Origin: Takakia lepidozioides
Lineage: Eukaryota > Streptophyta > Takakiopsida > Takakiales > Takakiaceae
Assembly (NCBI GenBank): GCA_030704615.1
Contig: CM060731.1
Span: 30,068,001-30,132,000 of the forward strand
Direction: 5' to 3'
DNA length: 64,000 nucleotides
Shown piece by piece: positions 43,905-53,410 of this stretch. How positions within the stretch are numbered: the first letter of the stretch is position 1; the number at the start of each line of letters is the position of its first letter. Under the pieces are notes generated by a model, which made no database searches, was not told the origin of the DNA, and saw nothing but the letters and a program-made list of their open reading frames with translations. The position numbers and the translations under genes are program-made.

Positions 43905-44093
43905 TGTCGTGCGCATACATATCGCTACACAACTACATCGCTGTCCAAAACCACACAACACATGTGCACACCACACACTAGTATACCACTAGTCTACCAC
44001 TAGTCCAGCCACTAAGCCAACCACTAGGCTACAACTAGTCAGTCACTAGGCTGCCACTACGCTGCCCACTATGGCAGTCACTAGTCCACACAA
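43905..44093 (-). repeat. Terminal repeat A (outer copy)
   Basis: 189 bp ending GCGCACGACA at the element's 3' terminus; CTAGTG-rich. Matches 44423-44611. Confidence 0.9.
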
Positions 44094-44420
44094 TGATAAA
44101 GAAGAAGAATACAAGCACAAGCTCATGCGAGCTCACAAAGCTGAAGCATAAACTCATGCATATATAACCTCATCACTCAAATACAAGTCAAGCCAAGTGC
44201 ACCCCACGCCATGGGGAATCCACACTACGGCGCCATAGCTAGGCGCGGTGAGGCTCAACTCGAGAAAGATGAGCCTCCCGCGCTTGCCGTGAAGATAACC
44301 ACTCCAGGGCCTAAATCTGCCTTGACCCCTGGATTGACACTTGGGCCAATCCCAAATGTCAATATGTAAAAGCTAGCTATTTCCTAGCTAGTTTCACACT
44401 AGTGGTAAAATAACTTGACA
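44094..44420 (-). repeat. Terminal repeat B (3' copy)
   Basis: 327 bp, same length as 51926-52252 and nearly identical. It begins TGTCAAGTTATTTTACC on the element strand and is separated from the inner A copy by GC, forming the palindrome CGACAGCTGTC. Confidence 0.9.
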
Positions 44421-44422
44421 GC

Positions 44423-44611
44423 TGTCGTGCGCATACATATCGCTACACAACTACATCGCTGTCCAAAACCACACAACACATGTGCACACCACACACTAGT
44501 ATACCACTAGTCTACCACTAGTCCAGCCACTAAGCCAACCACTAGGCTACAACTAGTCAGTCACTAGGCTGCCACTACGCTGCCCACTATGGCAGTCACT
44601 AGTCCACACAA
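44423..44611 (-). repeat. Terminal repeat A (inner copy)
   Basis: 189 bp, directly after the polypurine tract on the element strand. Apparently identical to 43905-44093. Confidence 0.9.
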
Positions 44612-44622
44612 TCGCCCCCTAG
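44612..44622 (-). promoter_or_regulatory. Polypurine tract of the methyltransferase element
   Basis: The element strand reads AGCTAGGGGGCGA just before repeat A. The copy at 58543-58556 has the same tract (AGGGGGGCGA). Confidence 0.75.
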
Positions 44623-44814
44623 CTGGTGCTTAGGTCCCTCTAAGTCCAGGTAGCCACAAGATGTGATAGTGACCATAGCCTCACTAAGTCCTCCACCACT
44701 ATCCCTACTACACTCAAACTCGATAGATCAAGAGGCCGGGTGCAAGAGTTGCCCCATCGTTAGTCGCCGTCTTGCAACCTGTGAACTTGAGCTTGGGATC
44801 TCATGTATTGACTC

Positions 44815-46179
44815 CTATGAGCTTGACCTCCCATGTCTTGTTAGCTGCCTCCAGTCATGTCCACTGCCACTATCCCAAGCAGTGTGGACACAACCAATCT
44901 CCATCAGGAACCTTCTCAAGGGTGGTGTCAAGCATCCCATATGCCAACCCCTTGAGCACCGATCACACACCAGCATGGTGGCTGCCCCTTTGGCAGACCC
45001 ACAGAGCATGCACCTCAAACCTGCAGGTACCACTGCCAAGTTTGGGTCAACTCTGCCATCGACATTGGGAAGGTGACATGGCGCACAATTATGCACATGG
45101 TCTTTCCAAGTCATGCCATCCCGACCCTCTAAGATCACGACCCCTGAGGGCAACACCTCTCGAACCCTCAGAATAACACGCCCTGCAGTAACATCCAGAG
45201 TCGTAGGAGCAGTCTGCTGCAAATAAACATAGTCACCAGGGCTAAACCTCCGAACCCCAGGACGATATCCTCCACCACGTATAGTGGCATACCTCAACGT
45301 ATCACGGTGCTGTGCAATGGCAAGGTTCTCAAAAGCCATGGGCATGACTTTCTTGAACAACTCTGCACGCTGATCACATGCACGTACCCACACGTCCGGA
45401 TCGTCAAGGTTAAGGACTTGAGCAGTGTCCCTACGAATGGCTGCAGGCAAATCCGGCTCTCGGCCAAAGAGAAGGAAATATGGTGAGAAGGAGGCAAGTG
45501 ATGCTTGTTTGCTGAACCTGTAGCCCATGGCTAACCAAGGAACCTGAAGATCCCAATCTCCTAGGTGTCCCTTCTGCAAGCCATACTTGCGCAAACCCCT
45601 CTTCACCGTCTGAACAACTCTCTCTGCTAAGCCATCGGCCTCAGGATGATCCCGAGAAGTGGTGCGGTGGTCTATCAAGGCTTTATCACACAAAGCCTGA
45701 AACTCCCCCAAGAACTCTCTCCCTTGGTCCGTGAGTACCTCAGCTGGAGCACCAAATCGGCTAAGCACACGATCCAAGAATGCATACGCAGCCCCCTCAC
45801 TAGCCTTGTCAGGCAATGGAACCAACTCAATCCACTTGGAGAAGTGCTCCACCATCACCAACACATATCTGTGGTGGCGCATAGTCAGTGGCAACGGTCC
45901 TGCGAAGTCAAGACTCCATCTGTAGCCCAATCCCATGATAGGTAAAGGATGCAACTGTGGTGTAGGGGCGTTAAACGAAGCACGCACCCTGTCACACACC
46001 ATGCACCTAGCCACAAACTGTTGCACCTCTGTATGCATACCACGCCACCAATACTGCCCCTGCAGTAAACTGTGAGTGCGTCGCACTCCAAAATGCCCCA
46101 ACTCCTCATGGGCATGCCGCACTAACCGTGCACGCTGTGTGGGGTGAGGCACAATCCTCACCCGAATCCCCAACCTCAT
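44815..46179 (-). CDS. Integrase with C-terminal PHD finger
   Basis: 454 residues. Zinc domain H24/H29/C59/C62, DDE core with D91 (LDFAGP), D151 (TDQGREF) and E187 (ADGLAERVV), giving D-D35-E spacing. A C-terminal domain follows (RRFSPGDYVYL) and then a PHD-type finger C390-x2-C393-x11-C405-x2-C408-x4-H413-x2-C416. The last Cys pair is visible in the next frame (WLCPHC) because this copy lacks one base near 44925 relative to the copy at 58.1 kb. The integrase inserts cDNA; PHD fingers typically read the histone H3 tail, so it could guide insertion (inference). The start overlaps the methyltransferase frame by 74 bases, so frameshifting or re-initiation is needed. Confidence 0.88.
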   Translation of the reverse strand: MRLGIRVRIVPHPTQRARLVRHAHEELGHFGVRRTHSLLQGQYWWRGMHTEVQQFVARCMVCDRVRASFNAPTPQLHPLPIMGLGYRWSLDFAGPLPLTMRHHRYVLVMVEHFSKWIELVPLPDKASEGAAYAFLDRVLSRFGAPAEVLTDQGREFLGEFQALCDKALIDHRTTSRDHPEADGLAERVVQTVKRGLRKYGLQKGHLGDWDLQVPWLAMGYRFSKQASLASFSPYFLLFGREPDLPAAIRRDTAQVLNLDDPDVWVRACDQRAELFKKVMPMAFENLAIAQHRDTLRYATIRGGGYRPGVRRFSPGDYVYLQQTAPTTLDVTAGRVILRVREVLPSGVVILEGRDGMTWKDHVHNCAPCHLPNVDGRVDPNLAVVPAGLRCMLCGSAKGAATMLVCDRCSRGWHMGCLTPPLRRFLMEIGCVHTAWDSGSGHDWRQLTRHGRSSS

Positions 46180-47632
46180 CCATCACAGCCGCCTTGGCTG
46201 CCAACTCCCTCTGAACCTCAAGCACCTCCCACGTGTGCCATGGATGCATGCACCCCGTGGTCTTCATATGCTCGCCCCCACTCACTGCCTGTACCGTCTC
46301 GGTAGGCAGAGAGACCATTGAGGGAAGTGTATTCCGCACTCTGCGTTGCTCAGCTAGAGCCAAGCTGATAATCCAGGTCAAGCAATTGAGATCCATTGCT
46401 TGCCCCAACACTTGACGACGTGATGCCTCAGAAAGAGACGACACCGCCGTGATACCAGTGGTAAAACCCATTGCCCGCTCACGCTTGTCAGCATTAGGCT
46501 CCACTAATTGCTGCAACTGAGCATCCCACAGGAGGCCAGGTCCACTATCCCGGAAAGCATGCGATCCTGGGAAGCTGAGCAGTGTAGGTAATGCTGCTCG
46601 TGGTTGACCCACCTTGTTGACCACTGCCAAAGGCGAACGGTCATCGTGTCTCACACGTTGAGACTGCCTCCCTGTGTCCAGAATGTTATCCACTGTGAGA
46701 TGTGCTGGCCGCTGCACCCCATCAAATGCACGCTTGAGCAGTGCGGGTGGCATCATGTTAGTCCACCATAGCCGTGGACGATGAGCCCGTGACCCCACTG
46801 TAGCTGCATCTAGCAACACTGCTGACCCAAGCCACGACCGGACTTGATGCACACTGGCCATCACCCTGGCCCGAGAATCGCCCATCAGTGGCACATTCTC
46901 CAAGATGTATGCTGGAGATACAGCTTGATGAAGCTGCAAGTGGCGCAAAACCCGCACCATCTCCCAAAACAGACCCGACCTCGAGTCTCGCAATCCATTG
47001 CCATGCCCGGCTGATGAATGCCCTTGGCAGGGCCAACCTGCCACTACCAGATCAATGGAGCCAACCCGCTCCAAATCCTGCACCCCCAGCAACGAAATGT
47101 CTGCTGGCAAGGCCTGCTGATATCCACGAATTGCAGACACCGACAACAACTCAGGGTACCGCTGCACCAACTGAGCAACATGGCGAAGTGAAACGCGTCG
47201 TGCAGTCTCATCCCTCTCCACATACAGGTAACGCCGAACTCGTACACCTGCCTGTAATACAGCAGCCAATCCGGTGCTGATCCCACCAAACAAGTCCAGA
47301 AGACAAATGCCTTCATCCGGATACTGCCACACAATAGGTGTAGTGTCCAATGGAGACAATTGAGGTGGTCCTGGTGCAATCCCCACACTCTCCTCCTCTC
47401 TTGACGGTACAAAAGCCTCTACCCAGGCTTGTTGCACCCGTCGATCAGCATCCCGCTGCAAATCCTTGCTCGTGCCCCAGAATGGAGTCTGAGCAACCAT
47501 GGTAGGCAACTCCGCCATACCATACATGTTATCCTGCTCTCCCGGAGGTGGTACATCCTCTGAATGAGCATTGCCCTCAAGCAACTCTCTAGGCCAACTC
47601 ACTGCCGCTGTGAATGCTGCTAGTGTCGGCAT
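46106..47632 (-). CDS. C5 cytosine DNA methyltransferase carried by a retroelement
   Basis: 508 residues from a true ATG. C5-MTase motifs run in normal, unpermuted order: I DLFGGISTG (113-121, SAM binding), acidic motif II E139, IV GWPCQG with catalytic Cys202, VI ENV (245-247), VIII HRPRLWW (284-290), a short variable region, motif IX-like KRERAMGF (383-390) and a motif X-like segment near 405-412. The DLFGGIxTG...HRPRLWW pattern resembles the DNMT3/DRM group more than MET1/DNMT1; DRM enzymes are permuted and this is not. It would methylate cytosine C5 in DNA, perhaps of the element or its target. The N-terminal 100 residues have no recognised domain. It overlaps gag by 13 bases and integrase by 74. 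All catalytic residues are intact. Confidence 0.92.
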   Translation of the reverse strand: MPTLAAFTAAVSWPRELLEGNAHSEDVPPPGEQDNMYGMAELPTMVAQTPFWGTSKDLQRDADRRVQQAWVEAFVPSREEESVGIAPGPPQLSPLDTTPIVWQYPDEGICLLDLFGGISTGLAAVLQAGVRVRRYLYVERDETARRVSLRHVAQLVQRYPELLSVSAIRGYQQALPADISLLGVQDLERVGSIDLVVAGWPCQGHSSAGHGNGLRDSRSGLFWEMVRVLRHLQLHQAVSPAYILENVPLMGDSRARVMASVHQVRSWLGSAVLLDAATVGSRAHRPRLWWTNMMPPALLKRAFDGVQRPAHLTVDNILDTGRQSQRVRHDDRSPLAVVNKVGQPRAALPTLLSFPGSHAFRDSGPGLLWDAQLQQLVEPNADKRERAMGFTTGITAVSSLSEASRRQVLGQAMDLNCLTWIISLALAEQRRVRNTLPSMVSLPTETVQAVSGGEHMKTTGCMHPWHTWEVLEVQRELAAKAAVMDEVGDSGEDCASPHTACTVSAACP

Positions 47633-49014
47633 CTTGCCTCGCTGGGCCCTTGGCCTGCACCTTGTGGCTGGCCACCTCGTCCTCTCTGGGCTGCTCCACC
47701 TCGCCCCCGGCCACCATTGTTCCCTTGGAACTGGCCTGGGCGCAACTCAGGATGCAAACCATAACACTGGGCCTCTCCATGCCCGTGCTTGCCACAATGC
47801 CCACACTGCAATTGTGCAGGCTGTGCATGTGCCGGCCCTTTGCCTCCCTCTGGGCAATCCTTCTTGGCATGGGGTCCTCCACATGTCCAGCACACCACAT
47901 CCGCCCGTTGTTGGCCAGCAAATGAAGGGAGAGACCCCTGCATCTGAGGTCCTCTCTGCCCTTCCCTGAGCTTCACCTGAGCCCCCTTGTTGCCTTGAGC
48001 ACGTTGAGGTAGTGGTTGGCTAGGAGCACCACTACCCCGTGGTGTCTCCTTAGCAAATCCCACCATGACCACTCGTTCCTCCACCATGTTGAGCTCTATC
48101 CGCTCTGCCAGCAAAAACACATTTGCTAAGGTGGGTTGGGCCGCTTGTAGGAGAGTTGCATCCCGCACCCTTCTCCTCAGCTCCTTGTCCAATATCCCAT
48201 ACCAGAATTGGACTGCCTGAGCTTCCGTAACCCCTTGGGTTACATTTATCAAGCGCCTCATGCGAGTGAAAGCCTCCCTCAAGCTCTCGGTCGGCTTCCG
48301 TTGGAACTCTTGCAAGCTCCGCAACTTCTCTGTCCTCACCCCTTGGTAGTTCCCTCTCAACTCTTCGAAGAACTCCACAACAGGGTTGAAGGCAGGCACG
48401 GGTGCTAGTGCTGGTGCGGTAGTGGCTTGGGTGGACGTCGTAGCTACTGTACCACCAGTCCCACTGCTGCTTGCTGAAGCTGCCGGTGCAGCGGCAGGTG
48501 TAGCCACTGCCCTCGTGGCTCTAGTGCCCCTAGTGATGGAAACATAGTCGGGTGACCAGTACATCCTCCACTCCTCGATCTCAACCTCATGCCCCCGCCT
48601 GAACTCATGGTAATCATCCATAGGCGGCCCCTCAAGGTGCTGAAACAGCCCTTTCCATGCCATGAACGGCGTAAATAGTTGTGGATTGCGCATTTGCTGC
48701 AAATCACACCAACTATCAAACTCTTGGATAAAATCATCCAACTCAATGGTGCCCACCGCCCCAGAGTACCTTTGTGGCCCCTTGGTAGCTCCATACATCT
48801 CCTCCATTGTGTCCCACAATAATGGCAAAGAAACAACTTGCACCGCCGGTATGAGCCCTCCTGATTCACAATCCGAATCAGAACCTTCCGTGGAAGACAC
48901 AGGAGGTGAAGGTGGCCTAAACCGCACACCTCGTCTCGTGTACCCACTAGTATCGCTAGTGCTCGAACCGGCACTGTCCCCAGCAACTAGTGGCACCTCC
49001 GTGTTGACACTCAA
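47620..49014 (-). CDS. gag of the methyltransferase element
   Basis: 464 residues. An acidic Ser-rich N-terminus (SSTEGSDSDCES) precedes conserved LWDTMEEMYGATKG, an Ala/Thr-rich linker and a Retrotrans_gag-like core (LRSLQEFQRKPTESLREAF). Two zinc knuckles follow (CWTCGGPHAKKDC, CX2CX3HX4C; CGHCGKHGHGEAQC, CX2CX4HX4C) and a Gly/Arg-rich end (RGRGGAAQRGRGG). The frame extends upstream to a TTG with no ATG until MEEMYGATKG, so the start is uncertain (non-AUG, splicing or downstream ATG). A second copy is at 63055-64000 (+). The Gag protein would package element RNA. Confidence 0.88.
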   Translation of the reverse strand: MSVNTEVPLVAGDSAGSSTSDTSGYTRRGVRFRPPSPPVSSTEGSDSDCESGGLIPAVQVVSLPLLWDTMEEMYGATKGPQRYSGAVGTIELDDFIQEFDSWCDLQQMRNPQLFTPFMAWKGLFQHLEGPPMDDYHEFRRGHEVEIEEWRMYWSPDYVSITRGTRATRAVATPAAAPAASASSSGTGGTVATTSTQATTAPALAPVPAFNPVVEFFEELRGNYQGVRTEKLRSLQEFQRKPTESLREAFTRMRRLINVTQGVTEAQAVQFWYGILDKELRRRVRDATLLQAAQPTLANVFLLAERIELNMVEERVVMVGFAKETPRGSGAPSQPLPQRAQGNKGAQVKLREGQRGPQMQGSLPSFAGQQRADVVCWTCGGPHAKKDCPEGGKGPAHAQPAQLQCGHCGKHGHGEAQCYGLHPELRPGQFQGNNGGRGRGGAAQRGRGGQPQGAGQGPSEARCRH

Positions 49015-49289
49015 CCGGTCATGAACATGTCCCTAACCCCCTCTCCACAAGGTAACCGGGTAGAGAACCTGTTGCGGCTTATGGTTTGGAATACTAAGTT
49101 CCTAACATAGCCTACACCTGAACTTGCATGACCATGGGAATATCATGAAGATACTCCTCAAACCGCCCTCCACGAGCTTCAAAATTCGGCCTTCCAGACC
49201 ACATGCCAGTCCTTAGTCCACCAGTGCCTCCACGAGTCAGCACAGGCCATCCACAGGTCAACACGGGCCACCACAGACCAGCACAGGCC

Positions 49290-50395
49290 CACACAGCTCA
49301 CTGGTCACAGCCGTCACAGTCCCACAGGCCACTGGGCACAGCCTGTCACAGCCCCTCACAGCTCGTCACAGCCTCAAAGGCCTCAGGCACAGCCTGTCAC
49401 AGCCCCTCACAGCCCGTCACAGCCCCAAAGGCCTCAGGCACGGCCTGTCACAGCCCCTCACAGCCCGTCACAGCCCCAAAGGCCATGGGCACGGCCTGTC
49501 ACAGCCCCTCACAGCCCGTCACAGCCTCAAAGGCCTCAGGCACGGCCTGTCACAGCCCATCACAGCCCCAAAGGCCTCAGGCACGGCCTGTCACAGCCCA
49601 TCACAGCCCCAAAGGCCTCAGGCACGGCCTGCCACAGCCCCTCACAGCCCGTCACGGCCCCAAAGGCCTCAGGCGCGGCCTGTCACAGCCCCTCACAGCC
49701 CGTCACAGCCCCAAAGGCCATGGGCACGGCCTGTCACAGCCCCTCACAGCCCGTCACAGCCTCAAAGGCCTCAGGCACGGCCTGTCACAGCCCCTCACAG
49801 CCCGTCACAGCCCCAAAGGCGATGGGCACGGCCTGTCACAGCCCCTCACAGCCCCTCACAGCCTCAAAGGCCTCAGGCACGGCCTGTCACAGCCCCTCAC
49901 AGCCCATCACAGCCTCAAAGGCCATGGGCACAGCCTGTCACAGCCCGTCACAGCCCCACAGGCCTCAGGGCACAGCCTGTCACAGCCCCGCACAGCCCGT
50001 CACAGCCCCAAAGGCCACTGGGCACAGCCTGTCACAGCCTGACACAGCCCGTCACAGCCCCACAGGGCACAGGGCACAGCCTGTCACAGCCCATCACAGC
50101 CCATCACAGCCTCAAAGGCCTCAGGCACGGCCTGTCACAGCCCCTCACAGCCCATCACAGCCCCAAAGGCCATGGGCACAGCCTGTCACAGCCCGTCACA
50201 GCCCCACAGGCCTCAGGGCACAGCCCGTCACAGCCCCAAAAGGCCACTGGGCACAGCCTGTCACAGCCTGACACAGCCCGTCACAGCCCCACAGGGCACA
50301 GGGCACAGCCTGTCACAGCCCGTCACAGCTCGCCACAGCCTGACACAGCCCGTCACAGCCCGTCACAGCTTGCCACAGCCTGTCACAGCCCCACA
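49290..50395. repeat. CACAGCCC tandem array, unit about 50-57 bp
   Basis: Roughly 19 units of CTGTCACAGCCCCTCACAGC plus CCGTCACAGCCCCAAAGGCC with small changes. Both strands are open because the unit lacks stops; the resulting frames are not genes. Confidence 0.92.
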
Positions 50396-51909
50396 CATGG
50401 CCGCTCTGGCAGTTTAGCCATTTCTCCAAGGGGTTTAGCCACGCCAAGCTAGGGTTTGTGTCTCTTGGACTCTAGGCTTCTTTCCACCGAGCTATGGTGG
50501 TTGTGAGGAAATCAGCAAGGTATCCTTGCTCTTTCGGCTCCCACACACCACCATAGTAGCCCTAAGCCATGAGGTGGTTGCCACAAACCAAGCCTTCTTT
50601 CTCACTTAGCCTACCCAAACACGCCACTAAACTCAATGGCAAACAACCAAGCCCTGCTGGTTCCCAGCCCTTGTGAGCACTCATTCAAGCACTCTCCTTG
50701 GCCATAGCATCTGTCTTAGAGACTATTCCAGCCCTCTACACCTGTTGCTTCAAGAGTTGCGCTCCCTTCAAGCTTGAAGTTGAAACCCCAACTCACATAG
50801 GCCCTACAAGTTGTTCTTTCACTCCAAGTGGAAACCAGCCCTAGACCTTCCGTTCTAGCTCTCTAAGGCTTGAAAACAAGAGCCTCAATGGGCTGAAGGC
50901 ATGCTCCACACATGCCCCACTCTCACCATAAGAGAATCAGCTCCTTTGCTTCATTTCTTGCACCCACAAACCTGATAATACAAGCTTCAGCAGGCTGAAA
51001 GCATGCTCTACATGCCCTACAGGGAAACCAGCCCCTTCCTTCCTTTCTTGCACTCCCACACCTAAAAGTGCAAGCCTTCACCAGGCTGATAGCATGCTCC
51101 ACACATACATTGCCCTCACATAAGGGAAGTCAGCCCTTCCCTCTTCCTTGCTTGCCCTCCAAGCTTGAAGATGGAAGCTTCAATGAGCTGAATACATGCT
51201 CCACACATGCAACCTCTTCACACAAGAGATATCAGCCCCCTATCTTGGCTCCTTGGCTCCTTGATGCTCTCTATGACAAGACTAAGCACTCCATAGCCTT
51301 TGCCAAGCTCCTGAAACCCTAAGGCTTACATTTCCAGCCACAAGACACTTCTCTTGTGGTGCAAGAGCTCTTCTTCCAAGCTCTGTAACCCTAGGTGCAC
51401 ATTCCATGGCCTTGCCGCACCTCTTAGCTCTTGTTCCAGCCCTGCTCTCGCCATGACAAGAGCCCTCTCAATGCTGAAGCTCGAGATTGAAACCCAATCT
51501 CACCATACTCCACAAAGTGCACTGATTTGCCCCAAGCCAAATCAGCCCTTTCGCTTGGTCTTGCAATCCTTCACACAATGACAGCTCGCATTCCCAAGTC
51601 CAGTTCTCAGCTTTGCCACCAAAGCCACTATAACCTGCTCTTGACTGGTCCTCTTCCCAATCGTGCTTGCTCATGCATGTACACAATCTGAAACCATCAA
51701 GGTGCTCTGGAATTACCTACAGTATGGTGCTTTCATCTCTGAAGCTGAAGATCGAATGCCAAGGTTTACCACCTCGTAACCCACATCGCCTCCGCTTCTA
51801 ACAACCAAGAGCTCCACGGTGCTCCTTGCATAACAACTTGGTTTCTCTCATTCTCAAGCAAAAACCACAAGTGCTACAACTAACTCGTATCTAGCACTCA
51901 TAGATACGA

Positions 51910-51925
51910 GCTCATCTTTCTCGAG
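51910..51925 (-). promoter_or_regulatory. Candidate self-priming primer site
   Basis: Directly after repeat B the element strand reads CTCGAGAAAGATGAGC. It is fully complementary (16 nt) to GCTCATCTTTCTCGAG inside repeat B (plus 52091-52106). No TGG-type tRNA primer site is seen. Self-priming of this kind is known in Tf1-like elements. Confidence 0.5.
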
Positions 51926-52252
51926 TGATAAAGATGAAGAATACAAGCACAAGCTCATGCGAGCTCACAAAGCTGAAGCATAAACTCATGCATATATAAC
52001 CTCATCACTCAAATACAAGTCAAGCCAAGTGCACCCCACGCCATGGGGAATCCACACTACGGCGCCATAGCTAGGCGCGGTGAGGCTCAACTCGAGAAAG
52101 ATGAGCCTCCCGCGCTTGCCGTGAAGATAACCACTCCAGGGCCTAAATCTGCCTTGACCCCTGGATTGACACTTGGGCCAATCCCAAATGTCAATATGTA
52201 AAAGCTAGCTATTTCCTAGCTAGTTTCACACTAGTGGTAAAATAACTTGACA
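51926..52252 (-). repeat. Terminal repeat B (5' copy)
   Basis: 327 bp from the element's 5' end TGTCAAGTT to TTTATCA. It contains a TATATA-bearing stretch and the hairpin GGCTCA...TGAGCC. It is not followed by repeat A here. Confidence 0.9.
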
Positions 52253-52636
52253 TCTCCGTTGGCTCTGCCACATCCTCTTCTCCTTCTTCACCTTCTGCTT
52301 CAGAAACTGAAGTTCCTGCTTTTGGTGTTCCATGCCAACTCTTATCAAAGATTTCTGTCAAATCTTTTATCCAAGGATGTACCTCAGATCTTTCACCTCG
52401 TGATTGATCTTCTTCCTGTACCAATTCCCTTAGTCTTTCTTGCAAAGAAACAGAAGGAGTGGCATCCAACTCTAGTTCTTCCGGTATGGGTGATGTACTC
52501 TTTGATCTTAATGGTGTGAGAGGTCCAGATGATTCCCCTATGTCTATTCCTCTCTCCCAAAGATATGGATAATTAGCTTTCAGATAGCTTTCTCTTTTTG
52601 CTGAATATCTCTATCGTCTAGCTTCTCTTTCATCAC
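52253..52636 (-). pseudogene. gag N-terminus, gypsy copy 2, right of nested insertion
   Basis: Gag codons from MSDEREARR to the insertion site. A TAG (minus strand of 52611-52613) replaces the CAG of copy 1, which stops translation after ten codons. Confidence 0.88.
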
Positions 52637-52661
52637 TCATGTCCCATGTCTTTCATTTCTT

Positions 52662-53357
52662 TTAATGTGGCAATAACCAAAACTCTCTTCTGTAATATCT
52701 CTCGTATATGCCTGGGTTTCTTTCAAGCTTCAATGCACCCTTGGCTATACTTGAAGTCTCCGTTACCATATAACCATATGGCAAACAAGTCTGAAAAGCT
52801 GTTCTTGGTGTGAGTTTGATCCACAAAATATCCTTTGGAATCCAATTCTTTACCAGTACAAGCTCTTCATGCATATGAGTATAAACATTCACCTTTCTTT
52901 TTTCCCAGCCTTCAAACTCTACTCGCTTAATGGATAGCAATGCTATCACATAAACCAATGTTGGTAACCAACGTGCTCTTCCTCTACAGGCTACCTGATA
53001 AATCTTTATCACTCCTTTCTCGAGACCCCATTCCGGATCAGCATCATGCACTCGCTTAAGAATATTTTCTTTACAACCGTCTGGCAATTCCAAGAACCTT
53101 TGAAAGAATTGTTTGGACAATCTTTCTTCCTTCGTTCCACAGGGAATTTGATTCACTTCAAATTCTTTAATGGTCCAACCACCATGATCCCACCAGATGC
53201 CTGTCACATCTGGTTGTTCATGACTCAGTTCCCCAGTATGGTCGCCAAATGTCGCGCGGCATTTACTCACCCATCCCTTCGCTATTCGAGGCGGAAACTC
53301 CAAGATAGAAGAGTTGGAAATCTCTAAATACTCAGCCCGCGCAGAACAATCAGTCAT
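52662..53357 (-). CDS. Leader ORF (231 aa), gypsy copy 2
   Basis: Same length and frame as 26451-25756, starting in the truncated 5' LTR and crossing the primer site. Only a handful of substitutions separate them (e.g. SKSRATF/SKCRATF, GDLGHEQ/GELSHEQ, EERKV/EKRKV). No stop or frameshift has accumulated although flanking genes are broken. Confidence 0.65.
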   Translation of the reverse strand: MTDCSARAEYLEISNSSILEFPPRIAKGWVSKCRATFGDHTGELSHEQPDVTGIWWDHGGWTIKEFEVNQIPCGTKEERLSKQFFQRFLELPDGCKENILKRVHDADPEWGLEKGVIKIYQVACRGRARWLPTLVYVIALLSIKRVEFEGWEKRKVNVYTHMHEELVLVKNWIPKDILWIKLTPRTAFQTCLPYGYMVTETSSIAKGALKLERNPGIYERYYRREFWLLPH

Positions 53358-53410
53358 GACCTACAGCTAGTGTATCATAGGGGTGTTTCCTACTTGTTTC
53401 CCTTTTGGCA
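53250..53410 (-). repeat. Truncated 5' LTR of gypsy copy 2
   Basis: Only ~160 bp from TGTCGCGCGG remain before an abrupt switch to methyltransferase-element sequence. Confidence 0.88.

Larger units (their letters stand above)
49015..51925 (-). other. Leader of the methyltransferase element
   Basis: About 2.9 kb between repeat B and gag with no convincing gene. Next to gag, 49015-49120 is conserved with 62960-63090 (+). Tandem repeats fill 49290-50395. At about 50890-51250, four or so degenerate ~110-bp units share the words GGCTGAA and GCATGCTCCACACATGC. The remainder is unique here. Confidence 0.75.
43905..52252 (-). mobile_element. Nested retroelement with cytosine methyltransferase (8348 bp)
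   Basis: Inserted in gypsy copy 2 gag. Flanks are GAAC-TCTC | element | TCTC-CGTTGG, and gypsy copy 1 has the uninterrupted site with one TCTC at 25347-25350, so the target duplication is 4 bp. On the element strand: 327-bp repeat B, a ~2.9 kb leader, gag, C5 methyltransferase, integrase with PHD finger, a polypurine tract, then repeats A (189 bp), B (327 bp), A (189 bp). The B copies differ at about one position and the A copies look identical, so the insertion is recent. No reverse transcriptase or RNase H is present, so this copy would depend on enzymes from elsewhere. Ends are TGTC...GACA. Confidence 0.88.

Noticed and set aside
43905-44611. Two solo LTRs inserted side by side
   Set aside because: Identical block lengths with the other end of the element and the single 4-bp duplication spanning 43901-52256 show one insertion.
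44910-45020. Integrase C-terminus read as a novel Cys-rich domain
   Set aside because: Comparison with the 58.1 kb copy shows a standard PHD finger shifted by one base.
49203-50417. Long open frames in the CACAGCCC array
   Set aside because: Tandem repeat without stops; low-complexity peptides (ACHSPSQPVTA) with no support as proteins.
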